From: Arthrobacter sp. AL12
Lineage (GTDB): Bacteria; Actinomycetota; Actinomycetes; Actinomycetales; Micrococcaceae
NCBI RefSeq assembly: GCF_029960645.1
Contig: NZ_JASBQY010000020.1
Location: forward strand, 1-64,000
Length of the DNA stretch: 64,000 nucleotides
Reading direction: 5' to 3'
The position numbers were made by a program, and so were the translations under genes. Shown one piece after another: positions 57,537-64,000 of this stretch (positions within the stretch are counted from its first letter, which is position 1; the number at the start of each line of letters is the position of its first letter). The notes under the pieces were generated by a model. The model was not told where the DNA came from, searched no databases, and saw only the letters and a program-made list of their open reading frames with translations.

Positions 57537-58142
57537 ATGAACCAAATGGGGGAACAGGATGCTGAGCTGTGGGAGAGGTGCGTCGACGGTGATCCAGATG
57601 CTCTCGGAAGTTTGTTCGACCGTCACTCGGATGCGGTATTCCGCTACTGCCTGAGCCGCACAGGGTCGTGGCACGATGCCGAAGAACTCGTATCAGTCAC
57701 GTTCCTGGAAGCATGGCGGCAACGTAAGGGACTGACCCTTCAGCGGGATTCCCTGCTTCCCTGGCTGCTGGGAGTGGCAACCAACGCGGCCAGAAACAAA
57801 GCCCGCTCCATCCGCAGACATGAGCAGTTCCTGGGCCGGCTTCCGCATTCACCGTTTGTTCCGGATCATTCCACCGCCGCGGACGAGCGGTTGGACACTG
57901 AACGGCTGGTCAGGGAGTTGCTCGACGGAACAGCGGGGCTGACCGACGGTGAGCGGGATGTGACCCTGCTGTGCCTGATGAACGGGCTCACCTACGAGGA
58001 AACCGCCACGTCGCTGGGAATCCGGATCGGCACGGTCCGCTCGCGGGTGCACCGGGCTAAGAAGAAACTCCGGGCCGCTGCCCCGCACCTCCTCGACCAC
58101 ACCGGGGAGCCCGCTACCATCCTGGAATCGAGGCTGTCATGA
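57537..58142 (+). CDS. ECF RNA polymerase sigma factor
   Basis: 201 aa. Sigma region 2 (DPDALGSLFDRHSDAVFRYCLSRTGSWHDAEELVSVTFLEAWRQR) and region 4 (LTDGERDVTLLCLMNGLTYEETATSLGIRIGTVRSRVHRAKKKLR) are both complete. Its stop overlaps the next ATG (ATGA), so it is coupled to the membrane-anchored protein at 58139, which takes the place of an anti-sigma factor. Directs transcription of an unknown, probably envelope-related, regulon. Confidence 0.92.
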   Translation: MNQMGEQDAELWERCVDGDPDALGSLFDRHSDAVFRYCLSRTGSWHDAEELVSVTFLEAWRQRKGLTLQRDSLLPWLLGVATNAARNKARSIRRHEQFLGRLPHSPFVPDHSTAADERLDTERLVRELLDGTAGLTDGERDVTLLCLMNGLTYEETATSLGIRIGTVRSRVHRAKKKLRAAAPHLLDHTGEPATILESRLS

Positions 58143-58807
58143 ACCTTTCAGACGTTCGCTACCCTGCCGACACGAAGGCGGCGGTCCGGAACCTGCTCGT
58201 TCAGGAAGCCAGACGGGAAGTCAAGCCAACCCCGTGGTGGCGCAAACCCGCCGCACTGACCTTCGCCGGGCTGGCCCTGGCTGGCACCACCGGCGCTGGT
58301 GTTTATGTCGCACTGGCACCTGTCGAGGACAAACGGGACATCCGCTGCTACTTCCATGCCGACCTCACCACAACGTATCCGGTCGCCGGGGCCCCGGGTG
58401 TCACGAGGCCGCCCTTCGTAACCACCGGTATCTTCGTCACCGGATTCGACGCCAAGACGAACCCCAACCCCGACGACGCAAACGCAGGAATGCAACAGGT
58501 TGCAGACCCAATAAACCAGTGCAGCAGATTGTGGGACATGGGCGAGATGAACCCGGGAGGCATTACCAATGACCTCATCCCCGACGGGTTCGTGTCTCCT
58601 CCTCCCGGGCCGCCTGGGGACCGTCCCGTCCCTGAAGGTGCGGAGAAAGACCAGAACGGCAAATCTCTCTGGCCCGATCCAGCCATCAAGGTATTCGGCA
58701 ACTACGTCCCCCACCTCACCGAATGCGTGGTCGAGAACTCTGTCGCCGTCATCCCCGGCCGGGCCGAGGTCTGCGCCCAACTAGGAATCCCTGCCCTCGA
58801 AAAATAG
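58139..58807 (+). CDS. Membrane-anchored protein, possible anti-sigma, DIRCY family A
   Basis: 222 aa. Cytoplasmic N-terminus of about 37 residues (RYPADTKAAVRNLLVQEARREVKPTPWWRK), one TM helix (38-60), then an outer domain beginning DKRDIRCYFHADLTTTYP and ending NYVPHLTECVVENSVAVIPGRAEVCAQLGIPALEK, with conserved cysteines. The outer domain is homologous to the next gene's product. No zinc-binding anti-sigma motif. Coupled to the sigma gene, so it may act as its sensor. Family not recognised. Confidence 0.65.
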   Translation: MNLSDVRYPADTKAAVRNLLVQEARREVKPTPWWRKPAALTFAGLALAGTTGAGVYVALAPVEDKRDIRCYFHADLTTTYPVAGAPGVTRPPFVTTGIFVTGFDAKTNPNPDDANAGMQQVADPINQCSRLWDMGEMNPGGITNDLIPDGFVSPPPGPPGDRPVPEGAEKDQNGKSLWPDPAIKVFGNYVPHLTECVVENSVAVIPGRAEVCAQLGIPALEK

Positions 58808-58838
58808 TCACCGACCACATGAAGGAAAGACGGAGCCC

Positions 58839-59471
58839 ATGAAGACATCAACAACAGCCCTGACCCTGGCAAGCCTTGTCGCCGCGGCCGGTCTCCTGAC
58901 CGCCTCAACAACACTGACAGCCGCCTTCGCATCCCCAAACGAACCAGCGCCGAACCATGCAGCGACACACGCCACGGCGACCAGCACCTCGGTAGCCGTG
59001 GCAGACACCAGAGACATCCGCTGCTACTACCGCGCCGATCTGGAACGCACCTACCCGGCGCCGAACGCGCCGGGGATCACCATGCCGCCCTTCCTTCTAA
59101 CCGGCACCATGGCAACCGGATTCGACGCCAACCACAACCCCGCCCCACAGGATCCACGATCGGGAATGCTCCACATCTCCGACCCGGCCGCCGCCTGCTC
59201 GGACCTCTGGGACAAGAACTTCATGAACCCAGGCGGGATCACCTCTGACTTCATCCCCGCAGACTTCATCACCCCACCCGGCACGGCCGGCGGCTGGGAC
59301 GGACAAAGCACCGACGCACAAGGTAAGCCGCTCATCGCCGGGCCATCGGAGAACCACTCGGGCCACTACGTACCGCAACTCACAGAATGCGTCGTCGAGA
59401 ACACCGTCAGCGTCATCCCTGGCCCCGCCGACATTTGCAGCAAACTCGGGATTCCCTCACTGGTGAAATAG
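58839..59471 (+). CDS. Secreted protein, DIRCY family B
   Basis: 210 aa, AAGGAAAG upstream. Sec signal (MKTSTTALTLASLVAAAGLLTASTTLTAAFA). The mature domain repeats the pattern of the previous protein: DTRDIRCYYRADLERTYPAPNAPG, NPGGITSDFIPADF, GHYVPQLTECVVENTVSVIPGPADICSKLGIP. Cys positions are conserved, implying disulfides. It looks like the freely secreted paralogue of the membrane-tethered 58139 product; competition or ligand-shedding is imaginable. Unknown family. Confidence 0.65.
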   Translation: MKTSTTALTLASLVAAAGLLTASTTLTAAFASPNEPAPNHAATHATATSTSVAVADTRDIRCYYRADLERTYPAPNAPGITMPPFLLTGTMATGFDANHNPAPQDPRSGMLHISDPAAACSDLWDKNFMNPGGITSDFIPADFITPPGTAGGWDGQSTDAQGKPLIAGPSENHSGHYVPQLTECVVENTVSVIPGPADICSKLGIPSLVK

Positions 59472-59733
59472 CTTGGTGTTGGGATCTTGGGGTGGCAGTC
59501 CGGGCTGAACGTGATGCGCGAATTCAGCGCAAGATTTTCCGCCCCTCACTAAGCGAAATCGTCCCGCAAGAGGGTGGCCCGCGTAACGTCCCGTAAGCCG
59601 GTCCCCCACCGGCGCAAGCGCCACCCAGAATTTCGAGATCACGATTCCCCGAGTTTCCGCGGCCGCCCGATTCCCGTAAGACCCGCCCGCAAAAATGCCC
59701 GGTGACGGGGGGCTAAACGGTACATTCAACACC
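59472..59733. other. Upstream region of the split resolvase, possible res site
   Basis: 262 bases without a gene. A short motif recurs: GTCCCGCAAG (59561-59570), GTCCCGTAAG (59588-59597) and TTCCCGTAAG (59671-59680). Its position directly upstream of a resolvase gene makes a recombination (res) site the likely content; subsites cannot be proven by eye. Confidence 0.4.
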
Positions 59734-59784
59734 ATGACCGAACTCCTCATCGGATACGCCCGCGTATCCACGAACGACCAAGAC
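59734..59784 (+). pseudogene. Split serine resolvase gene, 5' part
   Basis: ATG 59734 opens TELLIGYARVSTNDQD (Ser12 catalytic) and reaches the codon GAC at 59782-59784, where a transposon starts. Joining this codon directly to 62687 (CTC ACA GCC) restores one uninterrupted resolvase: NDQD-LTAQKNALAALGVSP. The 5-bp AAGAC at 59780-59784 is the target-site duplication. Inactivated by insertion. Confidence 0.92.
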
Positions 59785-59809
59785 TGTCAGTTTCAGAAGT
59801 CGTCTGCAC
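59785..59809 (+). repeat. Left terminal inverted repeat of the Tn402-like element
   Basis: 25 bp, ends in CTGCAC; pairs with 62657-62681 with mismatches only at positions 6 and 17. An inverted extra copy (GTGCAGAGGACTCCTGACA) lies at 59835-59853. Confidence 0.9.
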
Positions 59810-59864
59810 TGGATCCCGCGGAAGTACGGGGCGAGTGCAGAGGACTCCTGACACGGATGCGTTC

Positions 59865-59948
59865 GAAGTCGTCTGCACCAACCGTCGTTTTGTCTGAAGT
59901 CGTGTGCACCAACCGTCATTCTGTCCGTAGTCGCCTGCACGAAACGCC
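59865..59948 (+). repeat. 31-bp tandem repeats (putative TniA-binding sites)
   Basis: Units start at 59865, 59896 and 59927, exactly 31 bp apart; each begins GAAGTCGTCTGCAC or a variant (GAAGTCGTGTGCAC, GTAGTCGCCTGCAC). The first two continue with CAACCGTC and a T-rich end. The third is partial. Confidence 0.8.
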
Positions 59949-59966
59949 ACCGCCGTCCGGGATTTT

Positions 59967-60578
59967 TTAGGCGCTCGGCTGGGTCCCGGCGGTCAGCGCT
60001 TCCGGTGGACGGGGCGGCAGGTAGCGGTAGAGACTGGATCGGGTAATACCGGTGGCTTCCACGATCTCGGAGATGGACTGATTTTCCTGGTCGCGAAGGT
60101 GTGCGGCGTAGGCCAGTTTCGCCGGATCGACCACGCTGGGCCGGCCGATCCTTTTGCCCTTAGCGGCAGCAACGGCGCGCGCGTGGGCTGCGCGTTCGAT
60201 CGCGTAGGTTCGTTCCATTTGGCCGAAGAGCGCGAGCATCACAACTGCCAACTGCGACATGGGATCCTCTGGGTTGGCGGAATCAACCCGGATCGGGTCA
60301 GCCAGGTTCCGGACTCCGACGCCGCGGCCTGCTAGGTCGTGGATAAGGTTCAGAGTGTCCCGGACGGTACGGCCCAACCGGTCCAGGGTGTGCACCACGA
60401 TGACGTCCCCATCGCGGGCCTGATCGAGGGCTTCATGCAGGCCGGGCCGATTTGTCGTGGATCCGGATTTCTTGTCGACGAAGATATGTTTGGCGGGGAT
60501 TCCCTCGCCGCGCAGCGCTTCGATCTGCCGGTCGAGGTCCTGTTTCCCGGTCGAGACGCGGGCGTACCCAATATTCAT
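59967..60578 (-). CDS. TniR-like serine resolvase inside the element
   Basis: 203 aa from ATG 60578; the longer open frame upstream is not supported. Catalytic Ser9 in MNIGYARVSTGKQDLDRQIEAL; DVIVVHTLDRLGRTVRDTLNLI; AIERAAHARAVAAAKGKRIGRPS; C-terminal Hin-like HTH (NQSISEIVEATGITRSSLYRYLP). Occupies the position of tniR near the left end. A res site should lie just upstream (60579-60790). Would resolve cointegrates formed by replicative Tn402-type transposition. Confidence 0.88.
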   Translation of the reverse strand: MNIGYARVSTGKQDLDRQIEALRGEGIPAKHIFVDKKSGSTTNRPGLHEALDQARDGDVIVVHTLDRLGRTVRDTLNLIHDLAGRGVGVRNLADPIRVDSANPEDPMSQLAVVMLALFGQMERTYAIERAAHARAVAAAKGKRIGRPSVVDPAKLAYAAHLRDQENQSISEIVEATGITRSSLYRYLPPRPPEALTAGTQPSA

Positions 60579-60793
60579 TGGACCACTGTACCGATATTTA
60601 TCCTGCACCGTCTGCGCGGGACGCCAAAGTGAACATAGTTGTGGAACGAATTTTCGTGGCGTGTCGCAAATTCTTGAATGACCTCCCCAGGGCGTTCCAC
60701 TTCCTAGGAACTGGGACACTGCTGCCCATCAGCGAGTGCGCCGAAGGAGACGCTGTAATTCACACTGCCAATGTTGTCAGGTGCGCTCGTTAC

Positions 60794-60816
60794 ACTTTCG
60801 GAGATGCCGGACATTA
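60794..60816 (+). promoter_or_regulatory. Putative promoter of the second sigma gene
   Basis: ACTTTC (60794-60799) and CCGGACATTA (60807-60816), 7 bases before the ATG at 60824. The second block differs by one base from CCGGACACTA before the 57537 sigma gene, hinting at related promoter recognition. Confidence 0.4.
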
Positions 60817-60823
60817 ACCGGGT

Positions 60824-61339
60824 ATGAGCTTTCAAGCAGTCCGGAAGGATCGTGCAGATTTGGAGCGGGAGAAGCGCTTCCTGATAGCGCATGCGGCCGC
60901 GCACGACCGCATCTATCGCTATCTCCGCCGCCGAACGGTGAACGCCGCGACAGCTGAGGATCTCTGCTCCGAGGTTTTTAGAATCGCTTGGGAAAAATCG
61001 GCCAACGACGATCTTCTCTCCATCATGATCCTTTTCGGTGTCGCCAAGAACGTACTCCGAAACCATGACCGCTCTGCAGTTCGGTCCGCGAGACTCATCG
61101 GTGAGCTCTGCGCCGACCGACCCAGCGAAGCCTCTGCGCGGGATTCCCCACTTCTTGAGGCCCTGGAACGACTCAACCCCGATGAACGCGAAGTCCTGCT
61201 CCTGACGTACTGGGACGGCTTCACTTCCAGAGAAATTTCAGACTTACTAAACATCAGTGCCACGGCGATCAGAATGCGCCTTCACCGAGCACGTAAGGTA
61301 CTAGGCCACCTAATTCAGACAGAGGGTGCAGAACTATGA
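60824..61339 (+). CDS. ECF sigma factor (transposon cargo)
   Basis: 171 aa. Region 2 (HAAAHDRIYRYLRRRTVNAATAEDLCSEVFRIAWEKS) and region 4 (LERLNPDEREVLLLTYWDGFTSREISDLLNISATAIRMRLHRARKVLG) present. Stop overlaps the next ATG (ATGA). Paired with a CU044_5270-like protein, the usual partner for this sigma group in actinobacteria. Carried inside the Tn402-like element, which makes it a mobile transcriptional regulator. Confidence 0.9.
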   Translation: MSFQAVRKDRADLEREKRFLIAHAAAHDRIYRYLRRRTVNAATAEDLCSEVFRIAWEKSANDDLLSIMILFGVAKNVLRNHDRSAVRSARLIGELCADRPSEASARDSPLLEALERLNPDEREVLLLTYWDGFTSREISDLLNISATAIRMRLHRARKVLGHLIQTEGAEL

Positions 61340-62406
61340 ACCGGAAAACGAATGCCGAGCAGATAAGAAGCCATATGGCCTCTGCAGATCCTGCAGCGCG
61401 AATCACCGATCACGAACTGGCCCAAAGCCGAGAACGCTCCCTCAGAGCTATCCAATCCCTCCCCGTGGCAGTAAAAGATGCTGCGCTGAACACCCTTGAA
61501 CCTTTGCCTGCCGTTGCATCAACGTCTTCCTTGCAAAGCCGTCGATCACGGACCCGGTTGACGGCGGCAGCTGCCGCTGCTGTTGTGGTGGGGCTGATCG
61601 CAGGAGACGTCGTCGGTCTTGCCGGCTGGCGCGGCGGCGCTACCGCCCAGGCGGCAGAAATTCTCAACACCGCGGCACAGACGGCAATCACCACGACCGA
61701 TCCCGTGGTGAATCCAGGCCAGTACTTAAGGATTCAAAGCACCAATGTCTGGATGACCGATTCGTGGGAACCAGACGGTGCCAAGTACCAGTGGCTGGAC
61801 ACCGAAAAATTCGACATGTACATCCCGGCTGAACGCAGCGACGAGTGGGTGTGGCAACGATCAGGTCGTGTGCCCACAACGTTCTTTGACGAGAAGGCAC
61901 AGGAATTTGTCCTTGAACAAAAGATTCAAGCGCACCCGGAACTGCTGCGCGCACCGAAGGGAGAGTTCTACGGCAGCGCAGGCGGCTGGCTGTCCGCAGA
62001 CATGTCCGCTTTTCCCCGCGACCCGTACCGGCTCCTCAACAGCATCTACAAACTAACCCTGGGGAAAGGCCAGTCGGTAGATGGGCAAGCGATGGTGTTC
62101 ATAGCCGATCTTCTACGAACTGGCATCGTTCCTGCTGATCTGCGTGCAGCCCTCTATAAGGCCGCGGCCATGATTCCCGGCGTAACGATCACCGAGGGGC
62201 AAGCAAACCTCAACGGCCACACCGGTGTCGCCATTGGTCACACCGACAGCTCAGGAAGCGGACGCAAAGAGATCATCATCGACCCCAAGACCGGGCGATT
62301 GATCGGTGAACGAGAAGTACTCAATCAGGACTATCAGGCAATCCCCGCAGGGACGGCCATAGCGTGGACCGCTGTCGAAACATCCGTTTCCGATACAGCT
62401 CCATGA
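61336..62406 (+). CDS. CU044_5270-like membrane protein, partner of sigma
   Basis: 356 aa. Cytoplasmic N-terminus (about 1-70), one TM helix (about 75-98, LTAAAAAAVVVGLIAGDVVGLAGW), then AQAAEILNTAAQTAITTTDPVVNPGQYLRIQS, the diagnostic start of the outer domain of CU044_5270 proteins. Conserved end GRLIGEREVLNQDYQAIPAGTAIAWTAVETSVSD. Such proteins accompany ECF sigma genes and probably act as anti-sigma or sensors. Translationally coupled to 60824. Confidence 0.82.
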   Translation: MNRKTNAEQIRSHMASADPAARITDHELAQSRERSLRAIQSLPVAVKDAALNTLEPLPAVASTSSLQSRRSRTRLTAAAAAAVVVGLIAGDVVGLAGWRGGATAQAAEILNTAAQTAITTTDPVVNPGQYLRIQSTNVWMTDSWEPDGAKYQWLDTEKFDMYIPAERSDEWVWQRSGRVPTTFFDEKAQEFVLEQKIQAHPELLRAPKGEFYGSAGGWLSADMSAFPRDPYRLLNSIYKLTLGKGQSVDGQAMVFIADLLRTGIVPADLRAALYKAAAMIPGVTITEGQANLNGHTGVAIGHTDSSGSGRKEIIIDPKTGRLIGEREVLNQDYQAIPAGTAIAWTAVETSVSDTAP

Positions 62407-62656
62407 TCACTCAACGTGCGAAGGACCTCCCTGAGCCTTCGTCGTCTTTCGAAACCTCTGTGTCCGGATGAATTCCGCTCTCGCCCATTACTCGATAGCT
62501 ATACAAGAGCGTTGTACCGTTCTGTTGCGAAGGCCCGCCTGTCCACCCTGGGAGGCCTTCGTTGTACCCCAGAGACTGTCAAAGGCCTCTGCCCGTCAGG
62601 TTCACCGCACGCCACGTTGTCTGTCCTGATCCGGTGCAGACGACTTCTGACATTCC

Positions 62657-62681
62657 GTGCAGACAACTTCTGAAAATGACA
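62657..62681 (-). repeat. Right terminal inverted repeat of the Tn402-like element
   Basis: GTGCAGACAACTTCTGAAAA then TGACA, ending at 62681. An inner copy GTGCAGACGACTTC lies at 62634-62647. Followed by the AAGAC duplication. Confidence 0.9.
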
Positions 62682-63217
62682 AAGACCTCACAGCCCAGAA
62701 GAATGCCTTGGCCGCTCTCGGGGTGTCACCGGAGAAGACGTTCACAGACCAGGGCCTCACCGGCGCCAGCCGTGCCCGGCCGGGACTCAGAGAAGCCCTG
62801 GCCGCCTGCCGGGCCGGGGACACCCTTGTCGTGACCAAACTCGACCGCCTGGCCCGGTCGCTACGCGATGCAAAGGACATCGTTGACGAACTCACCCGCC
62901 GCGAGGTCAAGCTGAGCATTGGCGGGTCCGTCCACGACCCGACTGATCCTGTCGGCCGGCTCCTCTTTAACGTCCTGGCCATGGTCGCGGAATTCGAAGC
63001 CGACCTGATCCGCGCTCGGACCCGGGAGGGCATGGCGGTCGCCAAGGCGAAGGGCCGCCTGCGGGGGAAGCAGCCCAAGCTCTCGAAAAAACAGGAAGCC
63101 CACCTGGTCTCCGTTCACCGAGCAGGGACCCACACGACGGTGGAACTGGCCGAACTCTTCGCGGTAGCGCGTTCAACCGTCTACCGCGCCATCAAACGCG
63201 CAGGCGACGCCGCCTGA
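62682..63217 (+). pseudogene. Split serine resolvase gene, 3' part
   Basis: In frame with the 5' part once one AAGAC is removed: LTAQKNALAALGVSPEKTFTDQGLTG, TLVVTKLDRLARSLRDAKDIVDEL, EFEADLIRARTREGMAVAKAKGRLRGKQPKLS and a C-terminal HTH (TVELAELFAVARSTVYRAIKRAG). Reassembled length about 194 aa, normal for the family. Lacks the catalytic serine as it stands, although an ATG at 62657 in the transposon end could start a truncated product. Confidence 0.92.
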
Positions 63218-63620
63218 CCGCTTAGCGTGAATGCTCATCGGGACCCCGGGCGAAGGCCCTAACGCAATAGCTACAACCGTCGACTTCGAAAAATGACAAC
63301 GAGAGGCGGTTCAGGCACACAGGCAAAAAGGGTCGTTATTGATGCTGTATCTACTAATCCTGGGCCACACCGTTCAAAGTCTGTTTACGTCAGAGTGATC
63401 GGTGCTGTATCGATGGAAGTCAGCGAGGAGTACTGGCTGCCGCGTTCATCGTGCCGATTGCCCATAGACCCCAATAGTCGAAGAGTGCCCCCGAAGTCAT
63501 ATCGCATCTGCAACGGCGGCGAATAGCGGAGGCTGACACATGACATCGCCTGTCGGGTGGTCGCGCAGTCCGGCCCAGTGCGGGCCGAACACGAAGACCG
63601 TGGGTGCATAGAATGCAGGA
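63218..63620. other. Gene-free stretch with possible degenerate Tn402-like end
   Basis: No supported gene. At 63273-63297 the reverse complement reads TGTCATTTTTCGAAGTCGAC and on. It matches 17 of 25 positions of the terminal repeat at 55377, in the inverted orientation expected of a partner end. No matching 5-bp duplication was found, so this is tentative. Confidence 0.4.
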
Positions 63621-64000
63621 ATGTTGCTTAAACCCACGGCAGTCGACGATGTGGACGTATTCCTGAGCTGGGTTCCCGACAAGGAAGCCATGGTGCGGTG
63701 GTCAGGGCCGACATTTTCGTGGCCACTTAACCGACTCCAGCTGGAAGATTACCTGACCGATCCGCACCGCCAGTACTGGACTGGGATCGACGAAACCACC
63801 GGAGCGGTTGTGGGGCACGGCTCCATGTTGTTCGACGATGAGGCGCAATCTTGTCGTCTGGGCTTCATCATCGTCGATCCCGGCCGCCGGGGAGAGGGTT
63901 TGGGCCGGCGGTTGATGGAACAGTTGGCGGCCACGGCCTTCAAGACCAAGTCCGTAGGCGAATTTACTCTGGGCGTATACGCCAACAACAGCCCTGCCCG
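63621..64000 (+). CDS. GNAT acetyltransferase, 3' end beyond window
   Basis: At least 126 codons from ATG 63621. Acetyl-CoA-binding motif VDPGRRGEGLGRRLMEQLAATAF preceded by strand CRLGFIIV; N-terminus LLKPTAVDDVDVFLSWVPDKEAMVRWSGPTFSWPL resembles RimJ/RimL-type N-acetyltransferases acting on protein or small-molecule amines. Truncated by the window edge, so specificity is open. Confidence 0.8.
   Translation, partial: MLLKPTAVDDVDVFLSWVPDKEAMVRWSGPTFSWPLNRLQLEDYLTDPHRQYWTGIDETTGAVVGHGSMLFDDEAQSCRLGFIIVDPGRRGEGLGRRLMEQLAATAFKTKSVGEFTLGVYANNSPA

Larger units (their letters stand above)
59785..62681. mobile_element. 2,897-bp Tn402/Tn5053-like non-autonomous element
   Basis: Terminal inverted repeats of 25 bp: left 59785-59809 begins TGTCAGTTTCAGAAGTCGTC and ends TGCAC; right 62657-62681 (reverse complement begins TGTCATTTTCAGAAGTTGTC), 23 of 25 identical. 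Flanked by AAGAC on both sides (59780-59784, 62682-62686), a 5-bp duplication as in this family. Inner TniA-type repeats near both ends. Contents: serine resolvase (59967-60578), ECF sigma (60824-61339), CU044_5270-like protein (61336-62406). No tniA/B/Q, so it must have moved with transposase supplied in trans. Its target is a resolvase gene, the known preference of these 'res hunters'. Confidence 0.9.

Noticed and set aside
63293..63526. 77-residue plus-strand frame between the split resolvase and the last acetyltransferase
   Set aside because: No ribosome-binding site or family similarity; it begins inside the possible degenerate transposon end.

Overview
This 64 kb, GC-rich window reads as part of a large conjugative plasmid of an Arthrobacter-like actinobacterium (Arthrobacter/Pseudarthrobacter/Paenarthrobacter). 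The evidence is the KfrA/ParAB/primase-type Rep backbone, an SCO6880-type actinobacterial type IV secretion cluster, frequent GTG/TTG starts, and protein families typical of soil Micrococcaceae. The genus is an inference from protein recognition; no rRNA or tRNA gene was seen.

Layout. 1-8.8 kb: a truncated IS110 transposase, then maintenance genes: kfrA with a perfect palindromic operator, small hypothetical genes, and rep-parA-parB on the minus strand with an in-register array of fifteen 9-bp repeats. 9.0-12.0 kb: an XRE regulator, an ImmA/IrrE-like metalloprotease and a multi-pass membrane protein, converging on an alpha/beta hydrolase. 12.2-23.6 kb: a co-directional conjugation operon (CHAP/lysozyme-like hydrolase, lipoprotein, ParA-like ATPase, small membrane subunits, TrbL/VirB6-like protein, SCO6880, VirB4-like ATPase, VirD4-like coupling protein, DUF4913). 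23.7-42.7 kb: a complete creatinine-to-pyruvate island. A creatininase and NCS1 permease feed a creatinase; sarcosine then passes through glyA-soxBDAG-sdaA to pyruvate, with purU, pdxS and a glutathione-peroxidase-like gene alongside. IclR and PucR regulators and symmetric 26-bp operators frame it. 42.7-49 kb: a yeast-type cytosine deaminase-like gene, an IS30 relic, then mobilization genes (accessory protein, MobP-type relaxase, MobC) next to a structured oriT candidate. 49-55.3 kb: a giant methyltransferase-helicase with a second gene nested out of frame at its 5' end, and a serine resolvase.

55.3-64 kb: an accessory zone built by Tn402/Tn5053-like insertion. A 2,897-bp element (59785-62681) has 25-bp terminal inverted repeats (23/25 match) and a perfect 5-bp target duplication. 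It carries a resolvase, an ECF sigma factor and a CU044_5270-like protein but no transposase. It sits inside codon-level reconstructable sequence of another serine resolvase gene. A second Tn402-like end lies upstream of the resolvase at 55.26 kb, and a weaker possible partner end lies at 63.3 kb. This suggests nested, transposase-less 'res-hunter' elements. Between these ends lie an AAC(2')-like acetyltransferase and an ECF sigma locus with two related secreted proteins of unknown function.

The catabolic genes work as one route: creatinine to creatine (creatininase), creatine to sarcosine plus urea (creatinase), sarcosine to glycine plus methylene-THF and H2O2 (heterotetrameric sarcosine oxidase), glycine plus methylene-THF to serine (GlyA), and serine to pyruvate (SdaA). 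PurU drains 10-formyl-THF and PdxS supplies PLP. Relics of a second creatinase and a second sdaA show that the island was assembled or trimmed by recombination.
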